This document shows positions 1 to 12,319 of a stretch of DNA of 64,000 bases, piece after piece (position 1 is the first letter of the stretch; the number at the start of each line of letters is the position of its first letter). A program made the position numbers and the translations under genes. The DNA lies in NCBI RefSeq assembly GCF_030704305.1, contig NZ_CP131935.1:2976001-3040000 (forward strand). Direction: 5' to 3'. The stretch is from Massilia sp. R2A-15. GTDB taxonomy: Bacteria; Pseudomonadota; Gammaproteobacteria; Burkholderiales; Burkholderiaceae_D. The notes beneath the pieces are model-generated. The model was given only the letters and a program-made list of their open reading frames with translations. It was not told the origin of the DNA and did not search any database.

Positions 1-1
1 G

Positions 2-1714
2 GGCAACGACTTCCGCCTGCTGGTCGTCGGCGACAAGCTGGTGGCCGCCGCCCGCCGCGATCCGCCGCAGGTGATCGGCGACGGCGTGCTGACCGTGCGC
101 CAGCTGGTCGACCAGGTCAACCTCGACCCGCGCCGCGGCAACGGCCATTCGACCTCGCTGACCAAGATCCGCTTCGACGACATCGCGCTGGCCAGCCTGG
201 CCGCGCAAGGCTATGAAGCCGAGTCGGTGCCGCCGCGCGGACGCCGCGTCATCCTGCGCAACAACGCCAACCTGTCCACCGGCGGCGCCGCCACCGACGT
301 CACCGACGACGTGCATCCGGAAGTGGCCGCGCGCGCGGTCGCCGCCGCGCACATGGTCGGCCTCGACATCTGCGGCGTCGACCTGGTGTGCGACAGCGTG
401 TTGAAACCCATCGAAGAGCAAGGCGGCGGCGTGGTCGAAGTGAACGCCGCGCCGGGCCTGCGCATGCACCTGTCTCCGTCGTTCGGCAAGGGCCGCGCGG
501 TTGGCGAGGCGATCATCTCGTCGATGTTCGCCGACGGCGAGGACGGCCGCATCCCGGTCGTCGCCGTCACGGGCACCAACGGCAAGACCACCACGGTGCG
601 CCTGATCGCCCACCTGCTCACGGCCGGCGGCCTGCGCACCGGCATGACCAACACCGACGGCGTCTACATCGAAGGCCGCGCGATCGACCGCGGCGACTGC
701 AGCGGCCCGCGCAGCGCGCGCAACGTGCTGATGCACCCGGACGTCGACGCCGCCGTGTTCGAGACGGCGCGCGGCGGCCTGCTGCGCGAGGGCCTGGCCT
801 TCGACCGCTGCCAGGTCGCGGTGGTGACCAACATCGGCTCGGGCGACCACCTCGGCCTGAACTACATCACCACGCTGGAAGACCTCGCGGTGCTCAAGCG
901 CGTAATCGTGCAGAACGTCGCCGACGGCGGCATGGCGGTGCTCAACGCGGCCGACCCGATCGTCGTCACCATGGCCGACAACTGCCGCGGCGACGTGACC
1001 TTCTTCGCCGCCGATTCGCAGCATCCGGTGATGTCGATGCATCGCGCCAAGGGACGCCGCGTGGTCTACATCGACAACGGCCACCTCGTGGCAGCGCAGG
1101 GCAAGACCCAGTACAAAGTGGCGCTGTCCGAAGTGCCGATCACGCGCAACGGCACCGTCGGCTTCCAGGTCGAGAACGTGATGGCGTCGGTCGCCGCGGC
1201 GTGGGCCGTGAACATGCCGTGGGAATCGATCTGCGCCGGCCTGAAGTCGTTCGCCGGCGAGACCGACAATGCGCCGGGCCGCTTCAACGTGTTCAGCTAC
1301 CGCGGCGCCACCGTGATCGCCGACTACGGGCACAATCCGGACGCCATCATCGCGCTGGTGAACGCGGTCGACAGCATGCCGGCCAAGCGCCGCTCGGTGG
1401 TCATTTCCGGCGCCGGCGACCGCCGCGACGAGGACATCCGCCAGCAGACCGAGATCCTGGGCAACGCGTTCGACGACGTGCTGCTCTACCAGGACCAGTG
1501 CCAGCGCGGACGCGAGGACGGCGAAGTCGTCGCGCTGCTGCGCCAGGGCCTGCAGGGCGCAAAGCGCACCACGCACATCGACGAGATCACCGGCGAGTTC
1601 GTGGCGATCGACAAGGCGCTGGCGCGCCTGTCGGAAGGCGACCTGTGCCTGATCCTGATCGACCAGGTCGACGAGGCGCTGGCACATATTGCGAAGCGCG
1701 TTGCGGAAGGCTAA
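2..1714 (+). CDS. cphA: Cyanophycin synthetase, 3' part (5' end outside window)
   Basis: This is the C-terminal 570 residues of cyanophycin synthetase, which polymerises aspartate and arginine into the storage polymer cyanophycin using ATP. The reading frame is open from base 2, so the GTG at 41 is internal and the gene starts before the window. The first 150 residues are the end of the ATP-grasp domain (EVNAAPGLRMHLSPS). Then comes the Mur-ligase-like domain with an intact P-loop GTNGKTTT at bases 571-594 and a Mur-type ARGGLLREGL segment. The intact P-loop argues for an active CphA rather than a degenerate paralogue. The family is usually 720-900 residues, so about 200-300 are missing on the left. 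The stop is TAA. Confidence 0.95.
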   Translation, partial: GNDFRLLVVGDKLVAAARRDPPQVIGDGVLTVRQLVDQVNLDPRRGNGHSTSLTKIRFDDIALASLAAQGYEAESVPPRGRRVILRNNANLSTGGAATDVTDDVHPEVAARAVAAAHMVGLDICGVDLVCDSVLKPIEEQGGGVVEVNAAPGLRMHLSPSFGKGRAVGEAIISSMFADGEDGRIPVVAVTGTNGKTTTVRLIAHLLTAGGLRTGMTNTDGVYIEGRAIDRGDCSGPRSARNVLMHPDVDAAVFETARGGLLREGLAFDRCQVAVVTNIGSGDHLGLNYITTLEDLAVLKRVIVQNVADGGMAVLNAADPIVVTMADNCRGDVTFFAADSQHPVMSMHRAKGRRVVYIDNGHLVAAQGKTQYKVALSEVPITRNGTVGFQVENVMASVAAAWAVNMPWESICAGLKSFAGETDNAPGRFNVFSYRGATVIADYGHNPDAIIALVNAVDSMPAKRRSVVISGAGDRRDEDIRQQTEILGNAFDDVLLYQDQCQRGREDGEVVALLRQGLQGAKRTTHIDEITGEFVAIDKALARLSEGDLCLILIDQVDEALAHIAKRVAEG

Positions 1715-2319
1715 ACAATCGCGTTTTCGGACTCGCCCAGTACGCTCCCGTGCGGTTAATATTATCTTGCAAGCAGGATTACCGTTCGGGGGCTGCCATG
1801 CTGGATTTCACGATCGACTATCTCACGCGCAGCGACGCGGGGCCGGCTGCGTCGGCCCCGGCGGTATTCAAACCGCGCGCAACGACCGACCGCCGCGCTG
1901 CTCCAGCCGGCCCTTCCCCTTGCCTTTCGCACCGGCGGCGCCGCAACGACAAGCTGTATCCCGGCACGCCGATGTCATCGACCTGATCGCGTTACCGCGT
2001 CGGCCGGCTGGCGCGCCAGGACGCCGCCACGATGCGCTGCACCGGCAGCCGCCCGGCTGACCGGCAGCCGGCCGAATTGTTAATTTGATCCTCCCTGCAA
2101 GACGGCGGTTTGCGCTGCATCAAACGTGCGGCCTTTCGCCGTGCTCCTCTGCCATTGCTGCAGAGTTCCTCCGCAATTGGAACGAACCGCGCCGAATGAC
2201 GCCCAATTCAACCGTATGAACATGCACCGGCGGTGCGGATCTGCGGATGAAACCGCGTGCTGCAAAATTAACCATTTCGGCGCACAATCAGGATTCCGAC
2301 GAACTTCGAAGGAATTATC
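1715..2319. other. Intergenic stretch, no convincing gene
   Basis: About 600 bases between cphA and the next gene. The only candidate is a 62-codon frame at 1798-1986 (MLDFTIDYLTRSD...), with a weak purine stretch before its ATG and an arginine-rich tail that looks like GC-rich shadow sequence. I would not call it a gene without homologues. The 100 bases before 2320 are AT-richer than their surroundings and probably hold the promoter of the downstream gene. Confidence 0.5.
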
Positions 2320-2748
2320 ATGACCGGCACAATCGACCCTCCCAGCAGGCATTCCGAAGCGTATCTGGAGGCGGCAGCCCGGCTGGAACAACCGCTGGGA
2401 CAACTGGCGGAAGCGATGGACGAAGTGGAGCGGGTAGGCGCGCAAATCGCCCATTCGACCTACATGGCGCAAGTGGTCGCGGACCGCGCCAAGTACCACC
2501 AGCTCCAGGCGCTGACCCAGCCCGAATCGGTCTTCGCCGCCACCCTGGCCGATCGCGACGCCACCGCGCGCCTGATGCAGCTGCTGGCGCCTTCGCTGGT
2601 GTTTCCCGCCATGACGCCCATGCAGATCGACTTTTCCGGCGAAGCCTTGCACCACGCCCGCCAGGCGGCCGAGTTGCACAAGGAGAACCTGCGCAAGATG
2701 ATCACCGCCGAAGTCCGGCGGATCGATGCCCTCGGCGACCCCGCCTAG
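2320..2748 (+). CDS. Small alpha-helical protein of unknown function
   Basis: A 142-residue soluble protein, predicted almost wholly helical from its Ala/Leu/Gln/Glu composition, with no signal peptide or membrane segment. A good ribosome binding site (AAGGA, 7 bases upstream) fixes the start. Helices rich in AAARLEQPLGQLAEAMDEVE-type heptads suggest a coiled-coil or bundle. It has a vague resemblance to phasin-like granule proteins, which would suit its position near cphA, but no diagnostic motif is visible, so this is a guess. It stands alone between cphA and the MDR reductase on the same strand. Confidence 0.7.
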   Translation: MTGTIDPPSRHSEAYLEAAARLEQPLGQLAEAMDEVERVGAQIAHSTYMAQVVADRAKYHQLQALTQPESVFAATLADRDATARLMQLLAPSLVFPAMTPMQIDFSGEALHHARQAAELHKENLRKMITAEVRRIDALGDPA

Positions 2749-2875
2749 CATCGCCCTGTCGCGCCCCGCAGGCTTGCGTCACCTGCGCGCGCCGGGCGTT
2801 GCGCGGCCTGCCCGGCCGTGGCGCGCTTTGCTTTGCTGATAGAATGGCTGCCCTTTTCCAGCGCGGCCTTTTCCC

Positions 2876-3895
2876 ATGAGCTTCCAGAACCGACAGTGGT
2901 TTTACGTCAAACGCCCCGACGCGCGCGTCGGCGATGAGCATTACGAACTGCGCGAGAGCGAACTCGACGGCACGCTGGCGGCCAACGAGGTAATCATCCG
3001 CGCGCGCATCATCAGCGTCGATCCCTACATCCGCATCCAGCAGCACGAACGCAACACCTACGACGTGCCGCATCCGCTGGGCATCGTCCAGCGCGCCGGC
3101 GCGGTCGGCGAGGTGGTGGCGTCGAACAGTCCGCTGTTCAAGGAAGGCGACTGGGTCTCCGCCTACAGCGGCTGGCAGCTGTACGCCAAGTGCCATCACA
3201 GCGAACTGACCAAACTCGACCCGGCCGCCGCGCCGGTATCGACCGCGCTGGGCGTGCTCGGCATGCCCGGCCGCACCGCGTGGTTCGGCCTGACCGAAGC
3301 GGGCAAGCCGCGTCCCGGCGACACGCTGGTGGTGTCGGGCGCGGCCGGCGCGGTCGGCTCGCTGGTCGCGCAGTTCGGCAAACGCGCCGGTTGCCGCGTG
3401 ATCGGCATCGCGGGCGGCGCCGCCAAGTGCGCCTTCCTGACCGACACGCTGAAACTCGACGGCGCGGTCGACTACCGCGCCCATCCGACCGTCGAGGGCC
3501 TGCGCGCGGCGATCGAGCAGGCCACCGGCGGCGTGGACATCTACTTCGACAATGTCGGCGGCATGGTCACCGACGCCGTGATCCCGCTGATCAAGCTGCG
3601 CGCGCGCATCATCATCTGCGGCGCCATAGCCCAATACGACGGCGGCCTCGATACGCCCGACCTGGCGCCGCGCTTCCTGCAGCACATGCTGTTCAAGCGC
3701 GCGACCATCCAGGGCATCCTGGCGCGCGACTTCACCAGCCGCATGGACGAAATGGTCAAGACCGTCGCGCCGTGGGTGAAGAGCGGCGAGATCGTGTCGC
3801 AAGAGACTTACGTGGACGGCTTTGACCAGCTGCCGGCCGCGCTCAACAGCCTGTTCGAGGGGAAGAACCTGGGCAAGCTGCTGGTGCGGGTCTAA
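2876..3895 (+). CDS. Zinc-independent NADP-dependent MDR oxidoreductase (CurA/leukotriene B4 dehydrogenase-like)
   Basis: A 339-residue member of the medium-chain dehydrogenase/reductase family without the zinc ligands. It resembles CurA/YncB and prostaglandin/leukotriene reductases, which reduce the double bond of alpha,beta-unsaturated carbonyls with NADPH. Residues 1-125 form the GroES-like catalytic domain (VDPYIRIQQHE near 45-55). The Rossmann nucleotide-binding loop is GAAGAVGSLVAQ (about 155-166). The segment VDIYFDNVGG near 218-227 is typical of this subfamily. Length is normal. The start ATG at 2876 begins MSFQNRQW, as in relatives. The stop lies five bases before a REP doublet that probably ends transcription from both sides. 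Confidence 0.9.
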   Translation: MSFQNRQWFYVKRPDARVGDEHYELRESELDGTLAANEVIIRARIISVDPYIRIQQHERNTYDVPHPLGIVQRAGAVGEVVASNSPLFKEGDWVSAYSGWQLYAKCHHSELTKLDPAAAPVSTALGVLGMPGRTAWFGLTEAGKPRPGDTLVVSGAAGAVGSLVAQFGKRAGCRVIGIAGGAAKCAFLTDTLKLDGAVDYRAHPTVEGLRAAIEQATGGVDIYFDNVGGMVTDAVIPLIKLRARIIICGAIAQYDGGLDTPDLAPRFLQHMLFKRATIQGILARDFTSRMDEMVKTVAPWVKSGEIVSQETYVDGFDQLPAALNSLFEGKNLGKLLVRV

Positions 3896-3900
3896 TCAGT

Positions 3901-3999
3901 TGGGGTCTGGTCCTGCGGACCTGACCCATGTTCCGATTTGGCGCCTCTGTCAGCGCGCGGCCAATTCAAGATGGGGTCAGGTCCGCGGGACCAGACCCC
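3901..3999. repeat. REP doublet (REPIN-like) between convergent genes
   Basis: Two inverted copies of the same palindrome: TGGGGTC...GACCCA at 3901-3928 and its reverse complement at 3972-3999, separated by 43 bases. Each copy can fold alone, and the pair can fold into one long hairpin. It sits between the reductase stop (3895) and the lysR stop (3966), so it may act as a bidirectional terminator or mRNA stabiliser. Single copies of the family occur at 12543 and 15737. Confidence 0.85.
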
Positions 4000-4880
4000 G
4001 TGTTCGCCAGGTAATCGATGAAGGCGCGCACCTTCAATGCGAGGTGCCGTCCGGGCAGGTAGACGGCGTGCACCGCGCCGGCGTAGGGCTCGTCGAATTC
4101 CCAATCGGGCAGCAGCTGCACCACCCGCCCCGCCGCCAGCGCGGCCCGCGCCGTGAAGTCCGGCAGCAGGCCGATGCCGCCGCGCGCTTCCACCGCCGCC
4201 AGGATCGCGCCGCTGTTGTTGATGGTCAGGCGCGACGCCACGCTGACGGCGACTTTCTCTCCGCCCCGACGCAGCGTCCATTGATTTCCGAACGGCCCGT
4301 AGTCGAGGTGCATGCACGGACGTTCGCGCAGCGCTGCCGGCGTTGCGGGCGCGCCGTGTTCGGCCAGGTAGCCGGGCGACGCCACCAGCACATAGCGCAT
4401 GCCGCACAAGGGCCGCGCCGCCAGGCCGGGCGCCAGTTCGCGCGCGATGCGGATCGCGACGTCGGCGCCCTCCTCGATCAGGTCCACCGTGCGGTCGACC
4501 AGGGTCAGGCGCACATCGACTTCCGGATACAGCGCAAGGAACGCCGGCAGCTTCGGCGCCAGCCAGACCTGCCCGAACACGACCGGCGCCGTGACGCGGA
4601 TCACGCCGTTGGGCCGCGCACTGTAGGTGCCGGCCAGCAGATGGATTTCACGCGCCGTGCTCAGCATCCGCGCGCACGCCGCGTGCACCTGCTCGCCCAG
4701 TTCAGTGAGCGCGAGCGCGCGCGTGGTCCGGTGCAGCAGGCGTCCGCCCAGGTGCGCCTCGAGCCGCGCCACGTGCCGGCTGACGGCCGAGGTGGTCAGC
4801 CCGAGCTGGCGCGCCGCGGCCGAGAACCTGCCGCTGTCGACCACCTGCGCGAATATCGCCATTTCCCGCAACATCTCCAT
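3966..4880 (-). CDS. LysR-family transcriptional regulator
   Basis: A 304-residue LysR-type regulator. The N-terminal winged helix-turn-helix (MAIFAQVVDSGRFSAAARQ, then LTTSAVSRHVARLEAHLG) is followed by an effector-binding periplasmic-protein-like domain with the usual FGQVWLAPKLPAFLALYPEV segment. The upstream ATG at 4922 is rejected: the sequence AAAGGAG lies 6 bases before the ATG at 4880. It is divergent from the aldo-keto reductase at 4992 and very probably controls it. Unusually, the last ten codons (GSGPADLTPS) are read from a REP palindrome and the stop lies just beyond it, so the native C-terminus has been replaced. Confidence 0.92.
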   Translation of the reverse strand: MEMLREMAIFAQVVDSGRFSAAARQLGLTTSAVSRHVARLEAHLGGRLLHRTTRALALTELGEQVHAACARMLSTAREIHLLAGTYSARPNGVIRVTAPVVFGQVWLAPKLPAFLALYPEVDVRLTLVDRTVDLIEEGADVAIRIARELAPGLAARPLCGMRYVLVASPGYLAEHGAPATPAALRERPCMHLDYGPFGNQWTLRRGGEKVAVSVASRLTINNSGAILAAVEARGGIGLLPDFTARAALAAGRVVQLLPDWEFDEPYAGAVHAVYLPGRHLALKVRAFIDYLANTGSGPADLTPS

Positions 4881-4908
4881 GCACCGCTCCTTTGTTGCAC
4901 TCAGGTTC

Positions 4909-4936
4909 ACAATCCTTTGCATTTTAAGAGGATTGT
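4909..4936. promoter_or_regulatory. Putative LysR operator in the divergent promoter region
   Basis: A perfect inverted repeat ACAATCCT-N12-AGGATTGT (arms 4909-4916 and 4929-4936) lies in the 111-base gap between lysR and the aldo-keto reductase gene. Interrupted dyads of this size in the divergent region are typical LysR-type binding sites. Binding here would both autoregulate lysR and control the reductase. Confidence 0.65.
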
Positions 4937-4991
4937 TTAACCGTCAGCAAGGGGCGATACTCTGCTCATCGAATCTTTTTTGGAGAATCAC

Positions 4992-5972
<981 letters not shown>

Positions 5973-6067
5973 CGGCTTCGGCACGGAACCCATCACAATT
6001 GATATTGTCTTACCTGTTGGTCGGTGAGAGTATCGATTGGTCGCTATCGCACATCACGGAGGCTGGT

Positions 6068-7030
6068 ATGGGTAATTCGAACAACAGGGAGCCCGTCGAA
6101 CCGTCCGCCGGCGTGGGGCGGCCAGGATTCATCAGCGGACAGCAGAGCCAGCAGGGCCTGGGCGCCGGCGGCGCCCGGCAGTTCGACGCCAGCGGCAACC
6201 AGGCCATCTCCGGCGCCGCGGCCCCGCTCGCGGCCGCGCCCGGCGGGCCCACCGCGCAGGTCACGCTGGCACAGGCGCAGGAAATGGCGCTGCGCATCAC
6301 CACCTTCTTCGAAAGCAGCAAGTCGATGAACTTCCAGGCGCTGGCCGACGACTTCGATCGCCAGGGCATGTCCTTCGGCCTGATCCAGTGGAACTTCGGC
6401 CAGAATACGCTCGGCCCCCTGCTGAGCAAGATGCTGGCCGCCGACGCCGCGGCCTTCGCCGGCTGCTTCGGCCCCACCACCAATTTCGCGGCGCTCAAAT
6501 CGGCGCTCGACCGCGGCGACTCAACCGCCCAGTTGGTGTGGACGCGCGAGCTTCAGGGACGCGACAAGCCCGCGTGGCGCGCCGCGTTCCAGGCGGTCGG
6601 CTCGGTCGACCGGTTCAACGCCATCCAGCTGGCGGAGGCGGAGGCAAAATTCCATCCACTGACGATGCAGGCGGTACGCCAGTTGCGCGCCATCGCGCCC
6701 GCCCTGATGGTCGCGCTGGAGTTTCGCAGCTACGCCGCGCTGTTCGACCTGTGCGTGCAGCAAGGCGGCATCACCAAGGCGCTCGAAGAAATCGGGACAC
6801 GGGTCAAGAACGAGAAACCGGCCACCCAGTCTGCGCTCCTGAAGATCGCCGTCGTCGAGCGCGCCAGGCTGGGGAATGCCGATTTCCAGTCCGACTGCAT
6901 CAGCCGCCGCATGGGCATCCTCACCGGCGCCCCGTTCGAATCGACCGAACATGGCGTGACAAAAAAGCGCGCCAATCCGCAGTTGGCGCTGATTGCACAG
7001 TTCGGGGCGGCGCAAGTTGCCGGCGTCTGA
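6068..7030 (+). CDS. Uncharacterised protein with possible lysozyme/chitosanase-like fold
   Basis: A 320-residue protein with no signal peptide. GGAGG lies 5 bases before ATG 6068, so the long upstream extension of this frame is ignored. The first 65 residues are Gly/Ala/Pro/Gln-rich and probably disordered. Near 75-110 is FFESSKSMNFQALADDFD followed by QGMSFGLIQWNFGQ; an acidic residue followed by Ser-Phe-Gly...Gln-Trp is reminiscent of GH46 chitosanase/lysozyme-like active-site regions. If so it would cut peptidoglycan or a related glycan. This is only motif resemblance. The next gene starts 14 bases downstream. Confidence 0.7.
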   Translation: MGNSNNREPVEPSAGVGRPGFISGQQSQQGLGAGGARQFDASGNQAISGAAAPLAAAPGGPTAQVTLAQAQEMALRITTFFESSKSMNFQALADDFDRQGMSFGLIQWNFGQNTLGPLLSKMLAADAAAFAGCFGPTTNFAALKSALDRGDSTAQLVWTRELQGRDKPAWRAAFQAVGSVDRFNAIQLAEAEAKFHPLTMQAVRQLRAIAPALMVALEFRSYAALFDLCVQQGGITKALEEIGTRVKNEKPATQSALLKIAVVERARLGNADFQSDCISRRMGILTGAPFESTEHGVTKKRANPQLALIAQFGAAQVAGV

Positions 7031-7043
7031 ACACTGCGCCGCG

Positions 7044-7634
7044 ATGCGCGGCCTGCTCCTTGCGGCAGCGGTCGCACTCGCGCTGCCCGCCAGCGGCGCC
7101 GGCAAGGTCTCGAAGTTCGACTGCGCCGGCGGCGTGTGCGGCTTCAACGTGCCTGCTGGCGACGTTCGCGAGGCGCCCTGCAAGGGACAGCCGGTGCTGG
7201 TGGCCTACAGCGAATCGAGCGGCGCCACGCTGATCCAGTGCGGCGGCGCGGATGGCACGAAAAGCTACCTGTTCGACCGCGGCGCGACCGGCCGCGCCGG
7301 ACTGGAGCTGGCGGGAACGCGCTTCATCAAGTCCGATTTTCTGGCCGAAGCGGCGGAGAACGGCGTGCCCGACCGCTTCGGCCCGGTGCCCCTGTGCGTC
7401 AAGTCCGCGCCGGCGGCCGCGGCGACCGGGGAATTTGTCCTCGTCGCGAAGGCGCCCGCGCCCGAAGCCGACGGCGCCTACTGCTACCGCGTGATCCGCG
7501 TCGGCGGCCGCCAGGCACTGGCGCTGCGCGCCGACTCGGGCGAGCCGCCGGCCGCCGCCGCGACGGCGCACAAGAAATGGCGCAAGCTGGCGGCGCGGGT
7601 GCTGCGTCACATCCCGCCAGGGAAAACGCCTTAG
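7044..7634 (+). CDS. Putative periplasmic protein, unknown function
   Basis: A 196-residue protein starting MRGLLLAAAVALALPASGAG, a clear Sec signal peptide, so it is exported. The mature part has several cysteines (FDCAGGVCGFNV, APCKG, IQCGG, LCVKS), which could form disulphides. I do not recognise the family. No good ribosome binding site is seen before ATG 7044; it lies only 14 bases after the previous stop and may be translationally coupled. Its stop overlaps the thiE stop on the other strand. Confidence 0.65.
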   Translation: MRGLLLAAAVALALPASGAGKVSKFDCAGGVCGFNVPAGDVREAPCKGQPVLVAYSESSGATLIQCGGADGTKSYLFDRGATGRAGLELAGTRFIKSDFLAEAAENGVPDRFGPVPLCVKSAPAAAATGEFVLVAKAPAPEADGAYCYRVIRVGGRQALALRADSGEPPAAAATAHKKWRKLAARVLRHIPPGKTP

Positions 7635-8293
7635 GCCGCCGGATCCGCCATTGCCGTGCCGGCCGGCCGGCGACCTTCATCGCACTGCGAAAACAGTCGC
7701 GCGAATTGCCGCACCGCCCCCTCGATCGCCGGGGCGCCGTACACGCTGCTGATCGCCGCCACCATGTCGGCGCCGCGCGCGACCAGCGGCGCCGCATTCT
7801 CGGGCGTCATGCCGCCGATGACCACGGACGGCACCGCGATTTCAGCCCGGGCCCAGTCGACGATTTCGGGCGGCGTGGTGACCGGATACTGCTTGACGCG
7901 CGACGGATAGAAGCCGCCGAACGCGACATAGCTTGCCCCGCTCGCGGCAGCCTCGCGCGCCAGCCGCCTGTCGCCGTAGCACGAGGCGCCGATGATCCTG
8001 CCGGCGCCGAGCGCGTTGCGCGCCTGCGCCACCGAGGCGTCCGTGCCGCCCACGTGCACCCCGTCGGCGCCGAGCTCCAGGCACAGGTCGATGAAGTCGT
8101 TGACGATGAACGGGCGGCCATGATGGCGGCACAGCGCCAGCAGCCGGGCCGCCTGCTCGCGCCGCAGTTCCGGGCTGGCGCTCTTGTGGCGGTACTGGAC
8201 AAGCGATGCGCCGGCGCGCAGCGCCTTGTCGGTGGCGTCGATCAGCGCGGCGGTGTCGTCCCAGTCGGGAGTGACGAGATAAAGGCCCTTCAT
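7631..8293 (-). CDS. thiE: Thiamine-phosphate synthase
   Basis: A 220-residue TIM-barrel enzyme that joins hydroxymethylpyrimidine diphosphate and thiazole phosphate carboxylate to make thiamine monophosphate. Family motifs: LVQYRHKS (substrate diphosphate contact), FIVNDFIDLCLELGADGVHVGGTD-type segment near 60-90, GASCYGD, and the glycine loop VVIGGMTPEN. It is the last gene of the thiC-thiS-thiG-thiD-thiE operon; its ATG overlaps the thiD stop by ATGA, implying translational coupling. The last 15 or so residues (EGRRPAGTAMADPAA) extend past the usual C-terminus. Confidence 0.95.
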   Translation of the reverse strand: MKGLYLVTPDWDDTAALIDATDKALRAGASLVQYRHKSASPELRREQAARLLALCRHHGRPFIVNDFIDLCLELGADGVHVGGTDASVAQARNALGAGRIIGASCYGDRRLAREAAASGASYVAFGGFYPSRVKQYPVTTPPEIVDWARAEIAVPSVVIGGMTPENAAPLVARGADMVAAISSVYGAPAIEGAVRQFARLFSQCDEGRRPAGTAMADPAA

Positions 8294-9045
8294 GGAGATC
8301 CCTGCGAAGAAGTGGATAAGCAGCGCTGCGGAATGCGCTGGCCGGCGGCGATCGAATACGCACTCTCCAGCGCCCGATGGCAGTACGCCTGCGCGGCCGT
8401 CAATGCGCTTTCCATGGCGTCACCGCACGCCAGCCGCGCGGCGATGGCCGCAGCCAGCGTGCAGCCGCTGCCGTGAAACTCGCCTGCCAGGCGCGGCCAG
8501 CGCCATGCGCGTTCGCCGCCCTCGCCCTGCCATCGGTTGACCACCATTGCGCCGTCGGCGTGGCCGCCCGTCACGAGCAGGTTGACGGCGTCATGCGCCA
8601 GGGCGCCCAGGACGCGCGCTTCCGGCAGGTTCGGCACCAGCACCGACGCCAGCGGCAGCAAAGGCGCCAGCGCGTCGATGGACGACAGGTGGTCGCCCGC
8701 GCCGCTGGCAAGGACGGGATCGAGCACTACCGGCAGATCCGGATTATCCCGCCTCAGCGAACAGATCACCGCGGCAATTGTGTCGGCATTGGCGCGATTG
8801 CCGGGAATGCCTATCTTCACCGCGCCGATCGCGATCTTGCCGGCCAATGCGCGCGCCTGGCGCAGTACGACATCGGCATCGACCGGCAGCACCTCGAACA
8901 CCCGGTCGTTGTCCTGCACCGTGAGCGCGGTGATGACCGGCAGCGCATGCGCGCCCAGCGCCGCAATCGCCAGGATATCGGCGGCGATGCCGGCGCCCCC
9001 GCTGGGATCGGCGCCGGCGAACACCAGCACGGATGGCCGCCTCAC
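8290..9045 (-). CDS. thiD: Hydroxymethylpyrimidine (phosphate) kinase
   Basis: A 251-residue ribokinase-fold enzyme that phosphorylates HMP and HMP-phosphate for thiamine synthesis. The N-terminal [14 protein letters not shown] motif, the MVSGHGHS-position segment and the C-terminal anion-hole motif [16 protein letters not shown] are present. The start is the GTG at 9045, which overlaps the thiG stop as GTGA. A much longer upstream extension in the frame lies inside thiG and is a shadow. It is the fourth gene of the thiamine operon. Confidence 0.92.
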   Translation of the reverse strand: MRRPSVLVFAGADPSGGAGIAADILAIAALGAHALPVITALTVQDNDRVFEVLPVDADVVLRQARALAGKIAIGAVKIGIPGNRANADTIAAVICSLRRDNPDLPVVLDPVLASGAGDHLSSIDALAPLLPLASVLVPNLPEARVLGALAHDAVNLLVTGGHADGAMVVNRWQGEGGERAWRWPRLAGEFHGSGCTLAAAIAARLACGDAMESALTAAQAYCHRALESAYSIAAGQRIPQRCLSTSSQGSP

Positions 9046-9836
9046 GCGAGGCGCCCGGCCATCGGCGACGACGGCGATGCCGCGAAGCGCTTCGGTATGC
9101 GCCCGGCCAGCCAGGCCTCGCGGCCCGCCTCGACGGCAAGGCGCATCGCGCGCGCCATGCGCACCGGATCGCGCGCGCCGGCGATGGCCGTGTTCATCAG
9201 CACGCCGTCGCAGCCCAGCTCCATCGCAATGGCCGCATCGGACGCCGTGCCCACGCCGGCATCGACCAGCACCGGCACGCTGGACTGCTCGACGATCAAC
9301 GACAGGTTCCATGGATTAAGGATGCCCATGCCGGAGCCGATCAGGGAGGCCAGCGGCATCACCGCGACGCAGCCGATCTCCTCGAGGATCTTGGCCTGGA
9401 TCGGATCGTCGCTGCAGTACACCATCACGTCGAAGCCGTCGCGCACCAGCCTCTCGGCCGCCAATAAAGTCTCGGGCATGTGCGGGAACAGCGTCTTCTC
9501 GTCGCCCAGCACTTCGAGCTTCACCAGCTTGTGCCCGTCCAGCAGTTCGCGCGCCATCTGCAGCGTGTAGACCGCGTCCTCTGCGTTGTAGCAACCGGCG
9601 GTGTTGGGCAGGATCGTGTACTGCGACGGCGGCAGCACGTCGAGCAGGCTGGGCGCCTTCGGGTCCTGGCCGATGTTGACGCGCCGGATCGCCACCGTGA
9701 CGATTTCGGCGCCGGCGGCGTCGGTCGCTTCGCGCGTCTGCGCAAGGTCGCGGTACTTGCCGCTGCCGACCAGCAGGCGCGAGCGGTACTGCTTGCCGGC
9801 GATGGTCAGGCCGGCGTCGTTGTTCGATTCGTTCAT
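9042..9836 (-). CDS. thiG: Thiazole synthase
   Basis: A 264-residue TIM-barrel enzyme that builds the thiazole ring from deoxyxylulose phosphate, dehydroglycine and ThiS thiocarboxylate. Characteristic segments are [19 protein letters not shown] (the Schiff-base lysine region), [25 protein letters not shown] and [26 protein letters not shown] lies 6 bases before ATG 9836, preferred to the GTG one codon earlier. It follows thiS by 16 bases and overlaps thiD. Confidence 0.95.
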   Translation of the reverse strand: MNESNNDAGLTIAGKQYRSRLLVGSGKYRDLAQTREATDAAGAEIVTVAIRRVNIGQDPKAPSLLDVLPPSQYTILPNTAGCYNAEDAVYTLQMARELLDGHKLVKLEVLGDEKTLFPHMPETLLAAERLVRDGFDVMVYCSDDPIQAKILEEIGCVAVMPLASLIGSGMGILNPWNLSLIVEQSSVPVLVDAGVGTASDAAIAMELGCDGVLMNTAIAGARDPVRMARAMRLAVEAGREAWLAGRIPKRFAASPSSPMAGRLA

Positions 9837-9852
9837 CACGTTCTCCTTTGGT

Positions 9853-10056
9853 TCAGCCGCCGCCGATGGCGCGCACGGCTTCGATCCGGTCGCCCGGCTG
9901 CACGCCGCGCTCGCGCCACTGCTGGCGCGGCACCACGTGCCGGTTGACCGCCAGCGCCAGCGCCTGGTTCGACAGCGACAGCGCCTCCACCAGGTCGGCC
10001 AGCGTCGCCCCCTGCGCCATTTGATGCGGCGCCCCGTTCAACATAATTTCGGTCAT
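9853..10056 (-). CDS. thiS: Sulphur carrier protein ThiS
   Basis: A 67-residue ubiquitin-fold sulphur carrier. Its C-terminus is GG (AIGGG), which is adenylated and converted to a thiocarboxylate that donates sulphur to ThiG. The central segment [16 protein letters not shown] is typical of the family. It lies 7 bases after thiC and just before its partner thiG in the operon. Confidence 0.93.
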   Translation of the reverse strand: MTEIMLNGAPHQMAQGATLADLVEALSLSNQALALAVNRHVVPRQQWRERGVQPGDRIEAVRAIGGG

Positions 10057-10063
10057 CGCGGCC

Positions 10064-12150
<2,087 letters not shown>

Positions 12151-12319
12151 TGCCGTTGTTCGGCAGCGATGATTCTAAACGCATTCTGGTCGTTTGGACA
12201 AGCGAGAAAGCAATTCGAGTAAGCGATGTCCTACGCGGATAGTCGTCGCGCGCCTATTAGCGGGCCGACAACGCCGGTGCAAGATGGTGTTCAGTTTGTT
12301 ACACAACAAAGGAGATCAC

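Noticed and set aside
388..1986. 532-codon arginine-rich frame inside cphA
   Set aside because: Shadow of the cphA coding strand in another frame; its composition (Arg/Pro/His runs) is typical of GC-rich off-frame translation.
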